Counted from the first letter of the stretch, positions 1 to 9,523 are shown. The stretch: 64,000 nt of DNA from Flavobacterium resistens (GCF_900182645.1 NZ_FXTA01000004.1:186001-250000), one strand, 5' to 3'. The notes: generated by a model not told the origin, from the letters alone. Program-made: numbers and translations.

Positions 1-2898
1 CTTACTTCTAGTGAAACATCATTGCCTGTTGGAGTTTATACTGTAACTTATAATCTTGCGAATCCAATAAGTAATGGGCTAATAGCTACAATGACAGTAA
101 CAACTGCCGGTTCGGGAAGCTTTGTATTATCGGGTTTTAATACTGCTATTACTAGAGATATTACAATTACTAAATTGACATCTGGAGCTTGCTTTGCTGA
201 TATAAATTCAAATAATACGGCAAGTATTGTTATTTCTTCACCATCTAATGGGGGAACTGTTGGAGGTGGCACAACAATTTGTAGCGGTTCACCAAGTGGT
301 GTCTTAACTTTGACAGGAAATACAGGATCTGTTTTGAATTGGGAATCTTCAGTAAGTCCATTTTCTGTTTGGACTCCAATTTCAAATACGTCGACCACAT
401 ATACTTCAGGACCGTTGACTCAAACAACACAATTCAGGGCTGTTGTACAAAATGGAGGATGTTCTTCAACAAGTTCTATTCCAACTACTGTTACTGTTAA
501 TGCAATTCCGGTACCAACTTTTTCTGTTCAGCCGGCTTCTTCAGTTTGTATCAATACAAATGTTACTTATACCACTCAATCCGGGCAAACAAATTATATA
601 TGGAACGTTTCAGGAACTGTCGGAATTGATTACAACATTATTACAGGTGGAATTGCACTGACGGACAATACTGTTACATTGCAATGGCTGACTAGCGGAA
701 GTAAAACAGTTGCAGTCAAATATTCTTCAAATGGCTGTCCTGCAGTGATAAATGCCAGTAATACAACAACAGTAACAAAAACAGAACGTGGCGCTGTAAA
801 TGGAGGAACTCATATTTGCCAGGGAAGCTCAAGCCCCTTATTGACATTCAACAATTATGTAGGTACAATTGTGAGATGGGAATATGCAGAAGCAATACCT
901 TATGTTTGGCAACCAATTAGTCATACCGGAGTTACCTATCAACCCGGAGTATTAACCACAAGTACTAGTTATAGAGCTGTTGTTAAAAATGGAACATGTC
1001 CTGAAGAATTTGCAATAGAAACAAGAATTGATGTAGATCCTATTCCACCAACACCAACTATTTCAAGTTTTGTGCAGCCTAATTGTACTGTTCCTACCGG
1101 AAGTATTGTATTGACAGGATTGACAGGTTCAGGTAATATTTTGCAATCAGATGGGACAGTTATTTCTCCTCGTCCTTACTCTGGAAATTCAATAACTATT
1201 TCAGGATTAATTCCTGGTAAATACAAATTTGCAATCGATAATAACTGCTCGATAACCTATTCATCTGAAATTACAATACAAGCAAATACATGGAATGGAA
1301 CAAATTGGTCATACGGAACTGCGCCAACAATAGACAACCTTGTAGATTTTCAGGAAGACTATAATTTAAGTGCTGATGTAAATGCTTGTTCTTGTACAAT
1401 CAGCAACGATGCCGCGGTTATGATTCAGCATGGAAAAACGTTAAATGTAGTAAATGGAGTTCATGTTGATTATGGAACTTTGACTTTTGCTGATGGAGCA
1501 AATTTGTTGCAGACAAGTGCTGATAATAATTTGAATACAGGGGTTATTCAATACAAAAGAAACAGTCAGCCTATTCGTCAGGCAGATTTTGTTTATTGGT
1601 CATCACCAGTTAAAAATCAGCGGTTAGTTGATGTTTCTAATCTAACGGCAGATGATAAATATTTTAGCTTTGATGGAACAAAATGGATAGGAGTTCCAAA
1701 AACAAGCGTTATGATAACCGGAAAAGGATATATTATACGTGGACCAGAAAATTTTTCGAATACAGTTCGATATCCTTTTGCAACAACTTTTATAGGAGTA
1801 CCAAATAACGGAGATATTACAGGTGAAACGGTAAATGCAGAGAAATATTATCTGATCGGAAATCCATATCCATCAGCCTTGCATGCCGACGATTTTATAA
1901 ATGGGAATTCACTTCTTGAAGGAACTCTGTATTTCTGGACACATAATACTCCAGTAGTTTTGGGAGGAGCCTATCAATATGCAACAGACGATTATGCAAC
2001 TTATAATTTATCAGGAGGAGTTGGTACCAGTTCATCGGCTCCTACAGGGAATAATTCTGGTAATAATAATGCCCCGCCTTCCGGTGATATAGCTGCGGGA
2101 CAGTCCTTTTTTGCAGGAACAGTTGCGTCTGGTACAATTGTTTTTAATAATTCCATGCGAAGAGGAGGAAATACTAATTCTCAATTTTACAAATCCGATA
2201 AAGAGTCAAAAGAATCAGCACTTGAAAAAAATAGAATTTGGTTAAATATGACCAATACCGAAGGAGCTTATAAACAATTGATGGTTGGATATATTCAGGG
2301 AGCCACGGATGAATACGACAGAAGATATGATGGAAACAGTTTTGATGGAAATAAATTTATAGATTTTTATAGCATAAATAAAGAGCATAAACTTGCAATT
2401 CAAGGACGTGGACTGCCTTTTAAAAACACTGATACCGTTCCGTTAGGATATCGTACTACAATTGCAGGTGATTTTACGATTTCTATACATCATGTAGATG
2501 GCTCACTTACTGTACAACCTATTTATTTAGAAGATAAAAAGCTAAATAAAATTCAAGACCTGCGTGCAGGCAATTACACATTTAAAACTGAAATCGGAAC
2601 TTTTTCAGATCGATTCGTACTGCGATACACCGATAAATCTTTAGGAATTGATGAGGTTGCGAATGATGAATATAAGATATCGGTTTTAATAAAATCAAAC
2701 GACATGAAAGTAATATCAACTAAAGAAGCAATAAGTCAACTAGCAGTTTTTGATCTTTCGGGAAGACTTCTTTTTGAGAAAAAAAACATTAATGCAACAG
2801 AATTGCAAATATTAAATTTTCGCTCTTCCAATCAGGTTTTACTGGTAAAAGTGACTTTAGAAAACGGAAATATAACAACTAAGAAAGTTGTATTTTAA
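1..2898 (+). CDS. T9SS-secreted Ig-like repeat protein, 5' truncated
   Basis: The reading frame is open from the first base of the window, so the true start lies upstream and only the C-terminal ~965 residues are seen. Two similar Ig-like modules (about residues 90-165 and 270-350) share a GG-x3-IC-x-G start, a W-x-P-I motif and an FRAVV or YRAVV-x-NG-x-C end. A middle section resembles the surface-layer part common in Flavobacterium cargo proteins. The last ~80 residues, with VFDLSGRLLFE and a final TTKKVVF, look like a T9SS sorting domain of the A or C (ChiA-like) type. Inference: it is exported by the Por/Gld machinery and cell-surface attached or released. No catalytic domain is visible, so adhesion is a guess. 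A strong hairpin follows the stop. Confidence 0.85.
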   Translation, partial: LTSSETSLPVGVYTVTYNLANPISNGLIATMTVTTAGSGSFVLSGFNTAITRDITITKLTSGACFADINSNNTASIVISSPSNGGTVGGGTTICSGSPSGVLTLTGNTGSVLNWESSVSPFSVWTPISNTSTTYTSGPLTQTTQFRAVVQNGGCSSTSSIPTTVTVNAIPVPTFSVQPASSVCINTNVTYTTQSGQTNYIWNVSGTVGIDYNIITGGIALTDNTVTLQWLTSGSKTVAVKYSSNGCPAVINASNTTTVTKTERGAVNGGTHICQGSSSPLLTFNNYVGTIVRWEYAEAIPYVWQPISHTGVTYQPGVLTTSTSYRAVVKNGTCPEEFAIETRIDVDPIPPTPTISSFVQPNCTVPTGSIVLTGLTGSGNILQSDGTVISPRPYSGNSITISGLIPGKYKFAIDNNCSITYSSEITIQANTWNGTNWSYGTAPTIDNLVDFQEDYNLSADVNACSCTISNDAAVMIQHGKTLNVVNGVHVDYGTLTFADGANLLQTSADNNLNTGVIQYKRNSQPIRQADFVYWSSPVKNQRLVDVSNLTADDKYFSFDGTKWIGVPKTSVMITGKGYIIRGPENFSNTVRYPFATTFIGVPNNGDITGETVNAEKYYLIGNPYPSALHADDFINGNSLLEGTLYFWTHNTPVVLGGAYQYATDDYATYNLSGGVGTSSSAPTGNNSGNNNAPPSGDIAAGQSFFAGTVASGTIVFNNSMRRGGNTNSQFYKSDKESKESALEKNRIWLNMTNTEGAYKQLMVGYIQGATDEYDRRYDGNSFDGNKFIDFYSINKEHKLAIQGRGLPFKNTDTVPLGYRTTIAGDFTISIHHVDGSLTVQPIYLEDKKLNKIQDLRAGNYTFKTEIGTFSDRFVLRYTDKSLGIDEVANDEYKISVLIKSNDMKVISTKEAISQLAVFDLSGRLLFEKKNINATELQILNFRSSNQVLLVKVTLENGNITTKKVVF

Positions 2899-2911
2899 TG
2901 AGCATAAAAAT

Positions 2912-2945
2912 AAAAAAGCAGTTATAATTTAATAACTGCTTTTTT
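2912..2945. terminator. Rho-independent terminator
   Basis: A perfect 14-bp stem (2912-2925 with 2932-2945) has a 6-nt loop and A/T tracts on both flanks. It lies 13 bp after the T9SS gene and could stop transcription in both directions. Confidence 0.85.
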
Positions 2946-3086
2946 ATTTATGCACTCTCTCGAAGATTCTCATGCGTATTTACTATTGCTTTTTTATTGT
3001 TATAATCAATCCATTTCTGCTTTTTAATTTTCTCCGCCAAAAAACAAAATTGGCATTTGTTTTAACTTCATCTTTCTAAATAAAAA

Positions 3087-3117
3087 AATTGCTTATAACT
3101 CAGAGTCATAAGCAATT
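3087..3117 (-). terminator. bioB terminator
   Basis: A 10-bp stem (3087-3096 with 3108-3117) has a further inner stem. On the minus strand it is followed by seven T residues, 36 bp after the bioB stop. Confidence 0.8.
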
Positions 3118-3152
3118 TATGTATAATTATTAAGATGGATGAACTCTAAAAA

Positions 3153-4241
3153 TTAAATTTTTGATTTAATTGAATGTTCAACGTTTCTTTCAATTGTGTG
3201 TCCTGGTCTAGACCATTTCGGTTTTTCGCCAAGTGGAGCAAATTGAGAATCTTCTGCTTCAACTGTTTTTGGTTGAGAAACTTTTGTAAATGGTTTTTGA
3301 GGATTCAAACCTAAAAGTTCAAACATTTTCATGTCTTCGTGTACATCAGGGTTTGGTGTTGTAAGCAGTTTATCTCCGGCAAAAATTGAATTTGCCCCAG
3401 CAAAAAAGCACATTGCTTGTCCTTCTCGACTCATATTTGTTCTTCCTGCAGATAAACGAACCTGAGTTTCTGGCATTACGATTCTGGTTGTAGCAACCAT
3501 ACGAATCATTTCCCAGATTTCTACTGGTTTTTCATCTTCCATTGGTGTTCCTTCAACAGCTACTAAAGCATTAATTGGCACTGATTCTGGTTGCGGATTT
3601 AAAGTTGAAAGCGCAACAAGCATTCCAGCTCTGTCTTCAATACTTTCTCCCATTCCAATAATTCCTCCGCTACAAACCGTTACATTAGTTTTACGAACAT
3701 TTTCAATGGTTTCTAAACGATCTTCAAATGCACGTGTCGAAATAACATCTTTATAGTAATCTTCAGAAGTATCTAAGTTATGATTGTAAGCATATAAACC
3801 AGCTTCTGCTAAACGTTGTGCCTGGTTTTCAGTAATCATTCCAAGTGTACAACAAACTTCCATATCAAGTTTGTTAATAGTACGGACCATTTCTAAAACC
3901 TGATCGAATTCTTCGCCGTCTTTTACGTTTCTCCATGCAGCTCCCATACAAACACGAGAAGATCCATTTGATTTTGCACGCAAAGCCTGAGCTTTAACCT
4001 GACTCACACTCATTAAATCGTTTCCTTCAACTCCTGTGTTGTAACGTGCCGCTTGGGGGCAGTAACCACAGTCTTCAGGACAGCCTCCGGTTTTGATTGA
4101 TAATAATGTAGATACCTGAACAACGTTCGGATCGTGTTTTTGCCTGTGGATACTTGCAGCTTCATAAAGAAGATCCATCATAGGCTTGTTATATATGGCG
4201 ATTATCTCGTCTTTGGTCCAATTGTGTTTTGTAATGCTCAT
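3153..4241 (-). CDS. bioB: Biotin synthase
   Basis: This radical-SAM enzyme inserts sulfur into dethiobiotin in the last step of biotin synthesis in the cytosol. The radical SAM cluster motif C-x3-C-x2-C is seen at C54, C58 and C61 (GGCPEDCGYCPQA). The later BioB landmarks SSRVCMGAAWR, YNHNLDTS and AGRTNMS, the last with the [2Fe-2S]-ligand Arg, are all present. At 362 aa it is full length. The ATG follows a TACTTTTG promoter box by about 20 bp, which supports this start. No other bio gene is adjacent, so it appears to be transcribed alone, with its own terminator at 3087-3117. The identification is secure. Confidence 0.98.
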   Translation of the reverse strand: MSITKHNWTKDEIIAIYNKPMMDLLYEAASIHRQKHDPNVVQVSTLLSIKTGGCPEDCGYCPQAARYNTGVEGNDLMSVSQVKAQALRAKSNGSSRVCMGAAWRNVKDGEEFDQVLEMVRTINKLDMEVCCTLGMITENQAQRLAEAGLYAYNHNLDTSEDYYKDVISTRAFEDRLETIENVRKTNVTVCSGGIIGMGESIEDRAGMLVALSTLNPQPESVPINALVAVEGTPMEDEKPVEIWEMIRMVATTRIVMPETQVRLSAGRTNMSREGQAMCFFAGANSIFAGDKLLTTPNPDVHEDMKMFELLGLNPQKPFTKVSQPKTVEAEDSQFAPLGEKPKWSRPGHTIERNVEHSIKSKI

Positions 4242-4263
4242 TGATACATTGTTTTTGAAGCTT

Positions 4264-4271
4264 CAAAAGTA
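4264..4271 (-). promoter_or_regulatory. bioB promoter -7 box
   Basis: The minus strand reads TACTTTTG, matching TAnnTTTG. A TTG lies 20 bp upstream as a -33 element, and the ATG is about 22 bp downstream. Confidence 0.7.
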
Positions 4272-4342
4272 GTTAAATTGTTCTAATCAACCAATGATGT
4301 ATTCTGCAAATGAATATATGACAACTATTTTCAAAAAAGAAA

Positions 4343-4386
4343 CACCCTAAAATCATTAAAATATATAATTCTATGATTTTAGGGTG
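4343..4386 (-). terminator. Terminator of the membrane protein gene
   Basis: A perfect 14-bp stem (4343-4356 with 4373-4386) is followed by a T-rich run on the minus strand, shortly after the stop of the 145-aa membrane protein. Confidence 0.8.
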
Positions 4387-4413
4387 CTAAAATGTTTGAT
4401 TTATTTTGAAATG

Positions 4414-4851
4414 TTAATCGGCAGCATATTTATTGTTCCAATAGAGCATCATCATCAAAGTAACAATGACCGAAGAAGCAACACCTTCAAAAAGCAGGCA
4501 AATGCAATAAGTTGGAACTGAGGGGTTTCCTCCAAACATAAAAGTCTCAGATAAGGTTTTTACATAGGCATCTCCGCCTCGTGCATAGCTATAAACTAAT
4601 AATCCGAAAACGCTCATTGACACGCCAACTACTGAAGTTGCCATGGCAGAAACGGCATTCGACACAAAATTGGTTTCTCCTTCACGCAAGTTCATTTGCA
4701 TGGTTCTGTTCACGCCATAAAAGATAAAAAAGACATTTAGGGTACGTAAATAAAACAAATTTGCTAGTCCTAATACATTCATCAACAAAAAATAAATGCC
4801 TATTCCGAGAAATATCAGAAACCCGTTGGTAATTTCTTTAGGTAATTTCAT
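4414..4851 (-). CDS. Small integral membrane protein, unknown function
   Basis: I do not recognise this 145-aa protein. From MKLPKEITNG it shows about four hydrophobic segments: residues 8-30 (FLIFLGIGIYFLLMN), a short one near FFIFYG, one at about 62-85 (VVGVSMSVFGLLVYSYA) and one near the C terminus (VASSVIVTLMMMLYW). This suggests an inner-membrane protein with little soluble mass. The frame extends upstream to a TTG at 4896, but a TAAATTTG promoter box at 4914-4907 would start transcription almost on that codon. The ATG at 4851 is therefore preferred. The gene is monocistronic, with its own promoter and terminator, between bioB and ribF. Confidence 0.75.
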   Translation of the reverse strand: MKLPKEITNGFLIFLGIGIYFLLMNVLGLANLFYLRTLNVFFIFYGVNRTMQMNLREGETNFVSNAVSAMATSVVGVSMSVFGLLVYSYARGGDAYVKTLSETFMFGGNPSVPTYCICLLFEGVASSVIVTLMMMLYWNNKYAAD

Positions 4852-4906
4852 AGTGGTTATTTTTAAAGAAGTTAATAGTAAATGTTTGGAAAACAATGTT
4901 CTATAT

Positions 4907-4914
4907 CAAATTTA
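4907..4914 (-). promoter_or_regulatory. -7 box for the 145-aa membrane protein
   Basis: The minus strand reads TAAATTTG. It lies about 55 bp upstream of the ATG at 4851 and rules against the TTG at 4896 as the start. Confidence 0.55.
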
Positions 4915-4945
4915 CTAAAAAAATAACTACGATGATTTAAAAAGG

Positions 4946-4964
4946 CCGAAAAGTATTTTATCGG
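4946..4964 (-). terminator. Possible weak ribF terminator
   Basis: On the minus strand a 7-bp stem with one bulged base (CCG...CGG core) is followed by CCTTTTT, just after the ribF stop. The stem is short, so confidence is low. Confidence 0.4.
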
Positions 4965-4971
4965 ACGTTTT

Positions 4972-5901
4972 CTAACGTTGATTTACAAATGCCAAAGCAT
5001 TTAATTTATCCTGATTTAATTGCTCTTTCAACAAATCAACTGAACCAAATTTTTGTTCTTCACGCAAATATTTCAATAAAGAAACTTCAATTTTTTTTCC
5101 GTAAATGTCTTCATCAAAATCAAAAAGATTGACTTCAATAGTTTGCTTTTGACCATTTACAGTTGGATTAAATCCAATATTCATCATTCCGAAAACTTCT
5201 TTTTGATCAACGATTGCTTTTACGGCATAAACTCCGGTTTTCGGAATTAATTTGTAATCTTCTTCAATTTGAATATTTGCTGTCGGATAACCAATCGTTC
5301 TTCCTAATTGTTTTCCTTTTACTACTTCTCCAGATAAAAAATAGTCATATCCGAGATAATCATTGGCCAAAGCCATATTTCCTTCGTCTAAAGCTTTTCT
5401 GATTTTGGTAGAACTTACAGAAACATCCTGAATTTCCTGAGCTGAAATTTGCTCGACCTCAAAACCATATTCGGCACCAAAAGCAATTAAATCATCAATA
5501 TTGGCAGTTCTGTTTCTTCCAAAGCGATGATCATGTCCAATAATTATTTTCTGAATCTGAAATTGATCAACTAAAATGGAATGTACAAACTCTTCGGCTG
5601 TAAGTCGTGAAAAACTTTCGTTAAACGGATGAATAATAAGATTTTCAATTCCTGTTGCTTCTAAAAGTTTTGTTTTTTCAGCAATTGTATTTAAAAGTTT
5701 TATTTCTGATTTTTCTTGCAGAACCATTCTTGGATGCGGAAAAAAAGTAAGCACTAAACTTTCATATTTGCCATTTTCAGTATTCTGCGTAATTCGTTCG
5801 AGAATTTTTTTATGACCAATATGCACGCCATCAAAGGTACCAAGCGTTAAAATAGTTTTCTTGGTTGAATGGAAATCGTTTATAGAATGAAAGAGCTTCA
5901 A
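4972..5901 (-). CDS. ribF: Bifunctional riboflavin kinase / FAD synthetase
   Basis: This cytosolic enzyme makes FMN and then FAD from riboflavin. The N-terminal nucleotidyltransferase has LGTFDGVHIGH (GxFDGxHxGH) at about residues 20-30 and a GHDHRFG motif. The C-terminal kinase domain starts near residue 185 with KGKQLGRTIGYPTANI, containing the P-T-A-N motif. The family is usually ~305-315 aa. The most upstream start is TTG at 5925, but it lies inside a TAAATTTG promoter box (5930-5923) and cannot be translated from that promoter. I chose the TTG at 5901, giving M-KLFHSINDF and 309 aa, about 15 nt after the expected transcript start. The start is an inference; the function is secure. Confidence 0.93.
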   Translation of the reverse strand: MKLFHSINDFHSTKKTILTLGTFDGVHIGHKKILERITQNTENGKYESLVLTFFPHPRMVLQEKSEIKLLNTIAEKTKLLEATGIENLIIHPFNESFSRLTAEEFVHSILVDQFQIQKIIIGHDHRFGRNRTANIDDLIAFGAEYGFEVEQISAQEIQDVSVSSTKIRKALDEGNMALANDYLGYDYFLSGEVVKGKQLGRTIGYPTANIQIEEDYKLIPKTGVYAVKAIVDQKEVFGMMNIGFNPTVNGQKQTIEVNLFDFDEDIYGKKIEVSLLKYLREEQKFGSVDLLKEQLNQDKLNALAFVNQR

Positions 5902-5922
5902 AACAAATAATTTAAGATGCTG

Positions 5923-5930
5923 CAAATTTA
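5923..5930 (-). promoter_or_regulatory. ribF promoter -7 box
   Basis: The minus strand reads TAAATTTG. It overlaps the most upstream possible ribF start codon and so decides for a start further in. Confidence 0.6.
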
Positions 5931-6068
5931 TACTATCTATTTTGAATTTGGCACCAAGCCGAATTGATTTTTTTGAACTAACATTACTTCTTTTTGTGAA
6001 AATCGGCCAACTCGTCGACTAAAAAACGTTAAATGTCGTTTATATGTAAGAATTTGATTTAATTGACT

Positions 6069-6076
6069 TATTTTTG
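6069..6076 (+). promoter_or_regulatory. -7 box of the T9SS metalloprotease gene
   Basis: TATTTTTG matches TAnnTTTG. It lies 20 bp upstream of the ATG at 6097 and only 8 bp from the ATG at 6085. Confidence 0.55.
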
Positions 6077-6096
6077 ATTTATCAATGCCACTAGAT

Positions 6097-8769
6097 ATGA
6101 AAAAACAATTACTTATTTTATTTTTTATTTTTAACTGTACTATTTTGACTGCTCAAAATAACGATTTATGGCAAAAAGTTAGTGCAAATTCGGTGTTGAG
6201 CAAAAGAGCCAGTACTTCAGATTCTGATAAATTATACTATAAGTTAAATTCCGAGCGACTTCAAATCACGTTGGCCTCAGCTACAGGAAAAGGTTCGAGA
6301 AACAATACTGCTGAAATTACGATTCCAAATGCTTCTGGAACTTTAGAACGTTTCATCGTTTGGGAATCCTCGAATTTTGAACCTGAACTTCAGGCTAAAT
6401 ACCCAGAAATCAGAGCATATGAAGGAAGTGGTTTAGACGATAAAACCGCAAAAGTGCATTTTAGTGTTTCACCACTTGGATTTCAGACAATGGTATTTCG
6501 TGCCAACAAATCAACTGAATTTATCGAGGAAAATCCAGATGATAAAACCGAATATGTTTTGTTTGCAAAAAATACTTCGACTTCAAAAAGACTTGTTTGT
6601 AAGACTGATGAGGTAGTTTCAAATCAAAATATTAGCGGGAAAACAGCAAAAGAGGCATCAAGTGCAAAAATTTTCAAAACAATGCGTCTCGCTTTGTCAT
6701 GTACAGCGGAATATACAGCTTATTTTGGAGGAACAAAAGCTGGGGCGCTTGCAGGAATGAATGCAACAATGACTCGTGTGAACGGTGTTTTCAATAAAGA
6801 TTTGGCCGTAAAATTAGTTTTGATTGATAATAATGACGCTGTAATTTATACAGATGCTACAACAGATCCATATTCTGCAGCTAAAGAAGGAGCTGATGGT
6901 GCATGGAATCAAGAAGTTCAGACTACTTTGACAAATGTTATTGGAAATGCAAATTATGATATAGGACATTTATTTGGTGCTTCTGGTGGTGGCGGTAACG
7001 CTGGTTGTATTGGATGCGTTTGTACAAATCCAACAACAGGAGTTCCTTTAGGAAAAGGAAGCGCCTATACATCACCATCTGATGCAAAACCACAAGGAGA
7101 TACTTTTGATATTGATTTTGTTGCGCATGAATTTGGACATCAATTAGGAGCAAATCACACTTTTTCCTATGATTCTGAAGAAAGAACAAGCGTAAATGTT
7201 GAACCAGGAAGTGGCTCAACTATTATGGCTTATGCTGGAGTGACGGGTGATTACGATATTCAGAATACTTCTGACGATTATTTTGCATATGCAAGTATTA
7301 GACAGATTCAAAATACGTTGGCCAATAAAAGCTGTCCGGTAAATACCGCGATTATAAATAATCCGCCGAATGTGAGTGCAGGTGACGATTTCACAATTCC
7401 TATTAGTACTGCCTTTGTTTTGACTGGAACTGGTTCAGATCCAGAGGGAGATTCGGTTACGTATACTTGGGAAGAAAATGATAATGCGATAACGACTTCA
7501 GGAAGTACAAGTATTGCTTATCCCACAAAACCGGACGGACCTTTGTTTCGATCTGTAATTCCAACAACGAGTACAGTGCGTTATATGCCAAGTTACAATT
7601 CTGTTCTTCAAAACAAACTTACAACAACTTGGGAATCTGTTTCCTCAATTGCAAGAACATTGCATTTTACTTTGACAGGACGTGATAATGCAGCGCAAGG
7701 AACGGCACAGACGTTTACAGATGAGATGGTTGTAAATGTTGTTTCGACTGCAGGACCTTTTGAAGTAACTTCTCATACAAATGACAATGTGAGCTGGTGG
7801 CAGGGATTATCTGAAACTGTAACGTGGAGTGTAAATAATACAAACACACTTGCAGGTTCATCAACAGTTAATATTAAATTATCTACGGATGGAGGTTTAA
7901 CATTTCCTGTCATTTTGGCTTCTAATACACCAAATGATGGTTCTGAAATAATTGTGCTTCCAACAAGTGTTCCTTCATCAAAAAATTGCAGAATTTTGAT
8001 TGAGCCAACAGGAAATATTTTTTATGCAATTAATAGCAAACCCTTTGCAGTTGGTTATACTTCAAATTCTTCTTGCGATACTTATAGTTTTGGAAATTCG
8101 TTTTCGATTCCAAATACAACCACTTTTGTTACAAGAACAATAACTGTTCCGACATCTGAAGCAACAGTTACAGATGTAGATGTTTCTGTGAATATTACAC
8201 ACGATAAATTTTCTGATATAGAACTTCAGATCGTCAGTCCTGCTGGAACAATCGTTCGATTGTTCAATAAAAATTGCGGATCGACAAAATCTACTTTAGC
8301 CATGAAGTTTAATGATTCAGGCGCTGCTCTAGATTGTAATGTAACGACTGAACAAATTGTTTTGCCTGTTGATGCACTAAGTGCTTTTAATGGTGAAAAA
8401 ACTCAAGGTAATTGGATTTTCAGAGTTAGAGATGCTGTCGTTGGAAACTTCGGAACATTAAATTCGGCTTCAATTAGTATTTGCGGACAAACATACACTT
8501 TGGCGACGCCAGATTTTGAAAGTATCGATTTTAGTCTTTATCCAAATCCGAATAAAGGAAATTTCACTATTCAATTTGAAAGCCAGTCTGAAACAGGAGT
8601 TAAAGTTTTTGTGCATGATATTTTAGGAAAAATAGTTTATTCAAAAACTTTTGAAGCTTCGTCAAATTTTAATCAAACAATTCAGCTTCCAAATAGCGCT
8701 GCAGGAGTTTACCTCGTAACGGTTATTGACGGAAATAGAAGAACAGTGAAAAAAATAATTGTGAATTAA
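6097..8769 (+). CDS. Secreted reprolysin-like metzincin protease with P domain and T9SS tail
   Basis: This is a predicted secreted zinc endopeptidase. It has a signal peptide (MKKQLLILFF to LTAQ), a propeptide-like region and a metzincin catalytic domain. The zinc site HEFGHQLGANH (HExxHxxGxxH) is encoded at 7126-7158, with a downstream Met-turn-like TIMAYAG. Cys-rich GCIGCVC precedes the site. Then come an Ig-like or cadherin-like stretch (PPNVSAGDDFTIP), a proprotein-convertase P domain (about residues 655-800, with ISHDKFSDIELQI-like sequence) and a T9SS type A sorting domain (SLYPNPNKGNF ... VKKIIVN). I chose ATG 6097 over 6085 because it begins a normal MKK signal peptide and is better spaced from the promoter. 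Likely role: degradation of external protein. Confidence 0.9.
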   Translation: MKKQLLILFFIFNCTILTAQNNDLWQKVSANSVLSKRASTSDSDKLYYKLNSERLQITLASATGKGSRNNTAEITIPNASGTLERFIVWESSNFEPELQAKYPEIRAYEGSGLDDKTAKVHFSVSPLGFQTMVFRANKSTEFIEENPDDKTEYVLFAKNTSTSKRLVCKTDEVVSNQNISGKTAKEASSAKIFKTMRLALSCTAEYTAYFGGTKAGALAGMNATMTRVNGVFNKDLAVKLVLIDNNDAVIYTDATTDPYSAAKEGADGAWNQEVQTTLTNVIGNANYDIGHLFGASGGGGNAGCIGCVCTNPTTGVPLGKGSAYTSPSDAKPQGDTFDIDFVAHEFGHQLGANHTFSYDSEERTSVNVEPGSGSTIMAYAGVTGDYDIQNTSDDYFAYASIRQIQNTLANKSCPVNTAIINNPPNVSAGDDFTIPISTAFVLTGTGSDPEGDSVTYTWEENDNAITTSGSTSIAYPTKPDGPLFRSVIPTTSTVRYMPSYNSVLQNKLTTTWESVSSIARTLHFTLTGRDNAAQGTAQTFTDEMVVNVVSTAGPFEVTSHTNDNVSWWQGLSETVTWSVNNTNTLAGSSTVNIKLSTDGGLTFPVILASNTPNDGSEIIVLPTSVPSSKNCRILIEPTGNIFYAINSKPFAVGYTSNSSCDTYSFGNSFSIPNTTTFVTRTITVPTSEATVTDVDVSVNITHDKFSDIELQIVSPAGTIVRLFNKNCGSTKSTLAMKFNDSGAALDCNVTTEQIVLPVDALSAFNGEKTQGNWIFRVRDAVVGNFGTLNSASISICGQTYTLATPDFESIDFSLYPNPNKGNFTIQFESQSETGVKVFVHDILGKIVYSKTFEASSNFNQTIQLPNSAAGVYLVTVIDGNRRTVKKIIVN

Positions 8770-8784
8770 AAATTCAAAAACTTC

Positions 8785-8839
8785 AAATAAGAAGTCCAAA
8801 TTCCAAAAGTTAATCAATTGGAATTTGGATTTCTTATTT
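8785..8839. terminator. Bidirectional terminator between protease and comF
   Basis: A 22-bp stem with one G-T pair (8785-8806 with 8818-8839) has an 11-nt loop and lies between convergent genes. Its TTGGAATTTGGA arm recurs in the terminator at 15590-15640. Confidence 0.85.
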
Positions 8840-9523
8840 TTATGAGTTCGCCATTGCCATACAAACAATACTGATTTTTGCTCCCGGAATTTTCAAAAGC
8901 GCTTTTGAACAAGCTTCTAATGTTGATCCTGTTGTCAAGACATCATCAACAATTAAAAAATGTTTGTTGTGATTTTCTTCAGAAAATTTGACATCAAAAA
9001 TGTTTTCAATATTTTCGGTTCTTCCTAAAAGATTCTTTTTTGATTGTGTTTTAGAGTATTTCTTTCGGAATAAAATGCGATCATCAAAAGTGAGATTTAA
9101 TCCTTCCGAAAGTGCTTTTGCAAAAGTCGTCACTTGATTATAACCTCTTTCTTTAAATTTTTTTGGATGAAGCGGTACTGGAATAACAACTTCAAAAGGA
9201 TTGTTCAGTTTTAATTCTTTTAGATCTTCGGCATACCAGCTGCCTAAAACAGTGCCAATTTCTTCATGTCCTTTGTATTTCAAATTGTGGATCAATTCCT
9301 GAACGATTCCTTTTTTTATAAAATACATTAATGCCGATGCATGCTGAATTTCAACTTTCCCATAAAATTTTTTAACGGCTTCATTTTTAGAATCCAGATG
9401 ATAATGCGTCAGAGGTATTTCATGACGGCATTTCGAACAAAAAACAACTTCATTGGTCTGTAAAATTTGGCGGCATCCGGCACAAACTTTTGGGAAAAAC
9501 AGATTTATTATAGATTTAAACAC
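8840..9523 (-). CDS. comF: ComF family phosphoribosyltransferase-like protein
   Basis: The N terminus has two CxxC zinc-finger pairs (CAGCRQIL and CSKCRHEI). The C-terminal half is a type I phosphoribosyltransferase fold with the PRPP loop FLIVDDVLTTGST. Family knowledge links ComF (also called GntX or ComFC) to DNA uptake in competent bacteria, but its reaction is unclear. The frame extends to a TTG at 9562. The GTG at 9523, which begins M-FKSIINLFFPKVCAGC, matches the usual compact start and gives 227 aa. It is divergent from glyS, sharing a ~100-bp AT-rich spacer, and converges on the protease gene across a shared terminator. Confidence 0.88.
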   Translation of the reverse strand: MFKSIINLFFPKVCAGCRQILQTNEVVFCSKCRHEIPLTHYHLDSKNEAVKKFYGKVEIQHASALMYFIKKGIVQELIHNLKYKGHEEIGTVLGSWYAEDLKELKLNNPFEVVIPVPLHPKKFKERGYNQVTTFAKALSEGLNLTFDDRILFRKKYSKTQSKKNLLGRTENIENIFDVKFSEENHNKHFLIVDDVLTTGSTLEACSKALLKIPGAKISIVCMAMANS

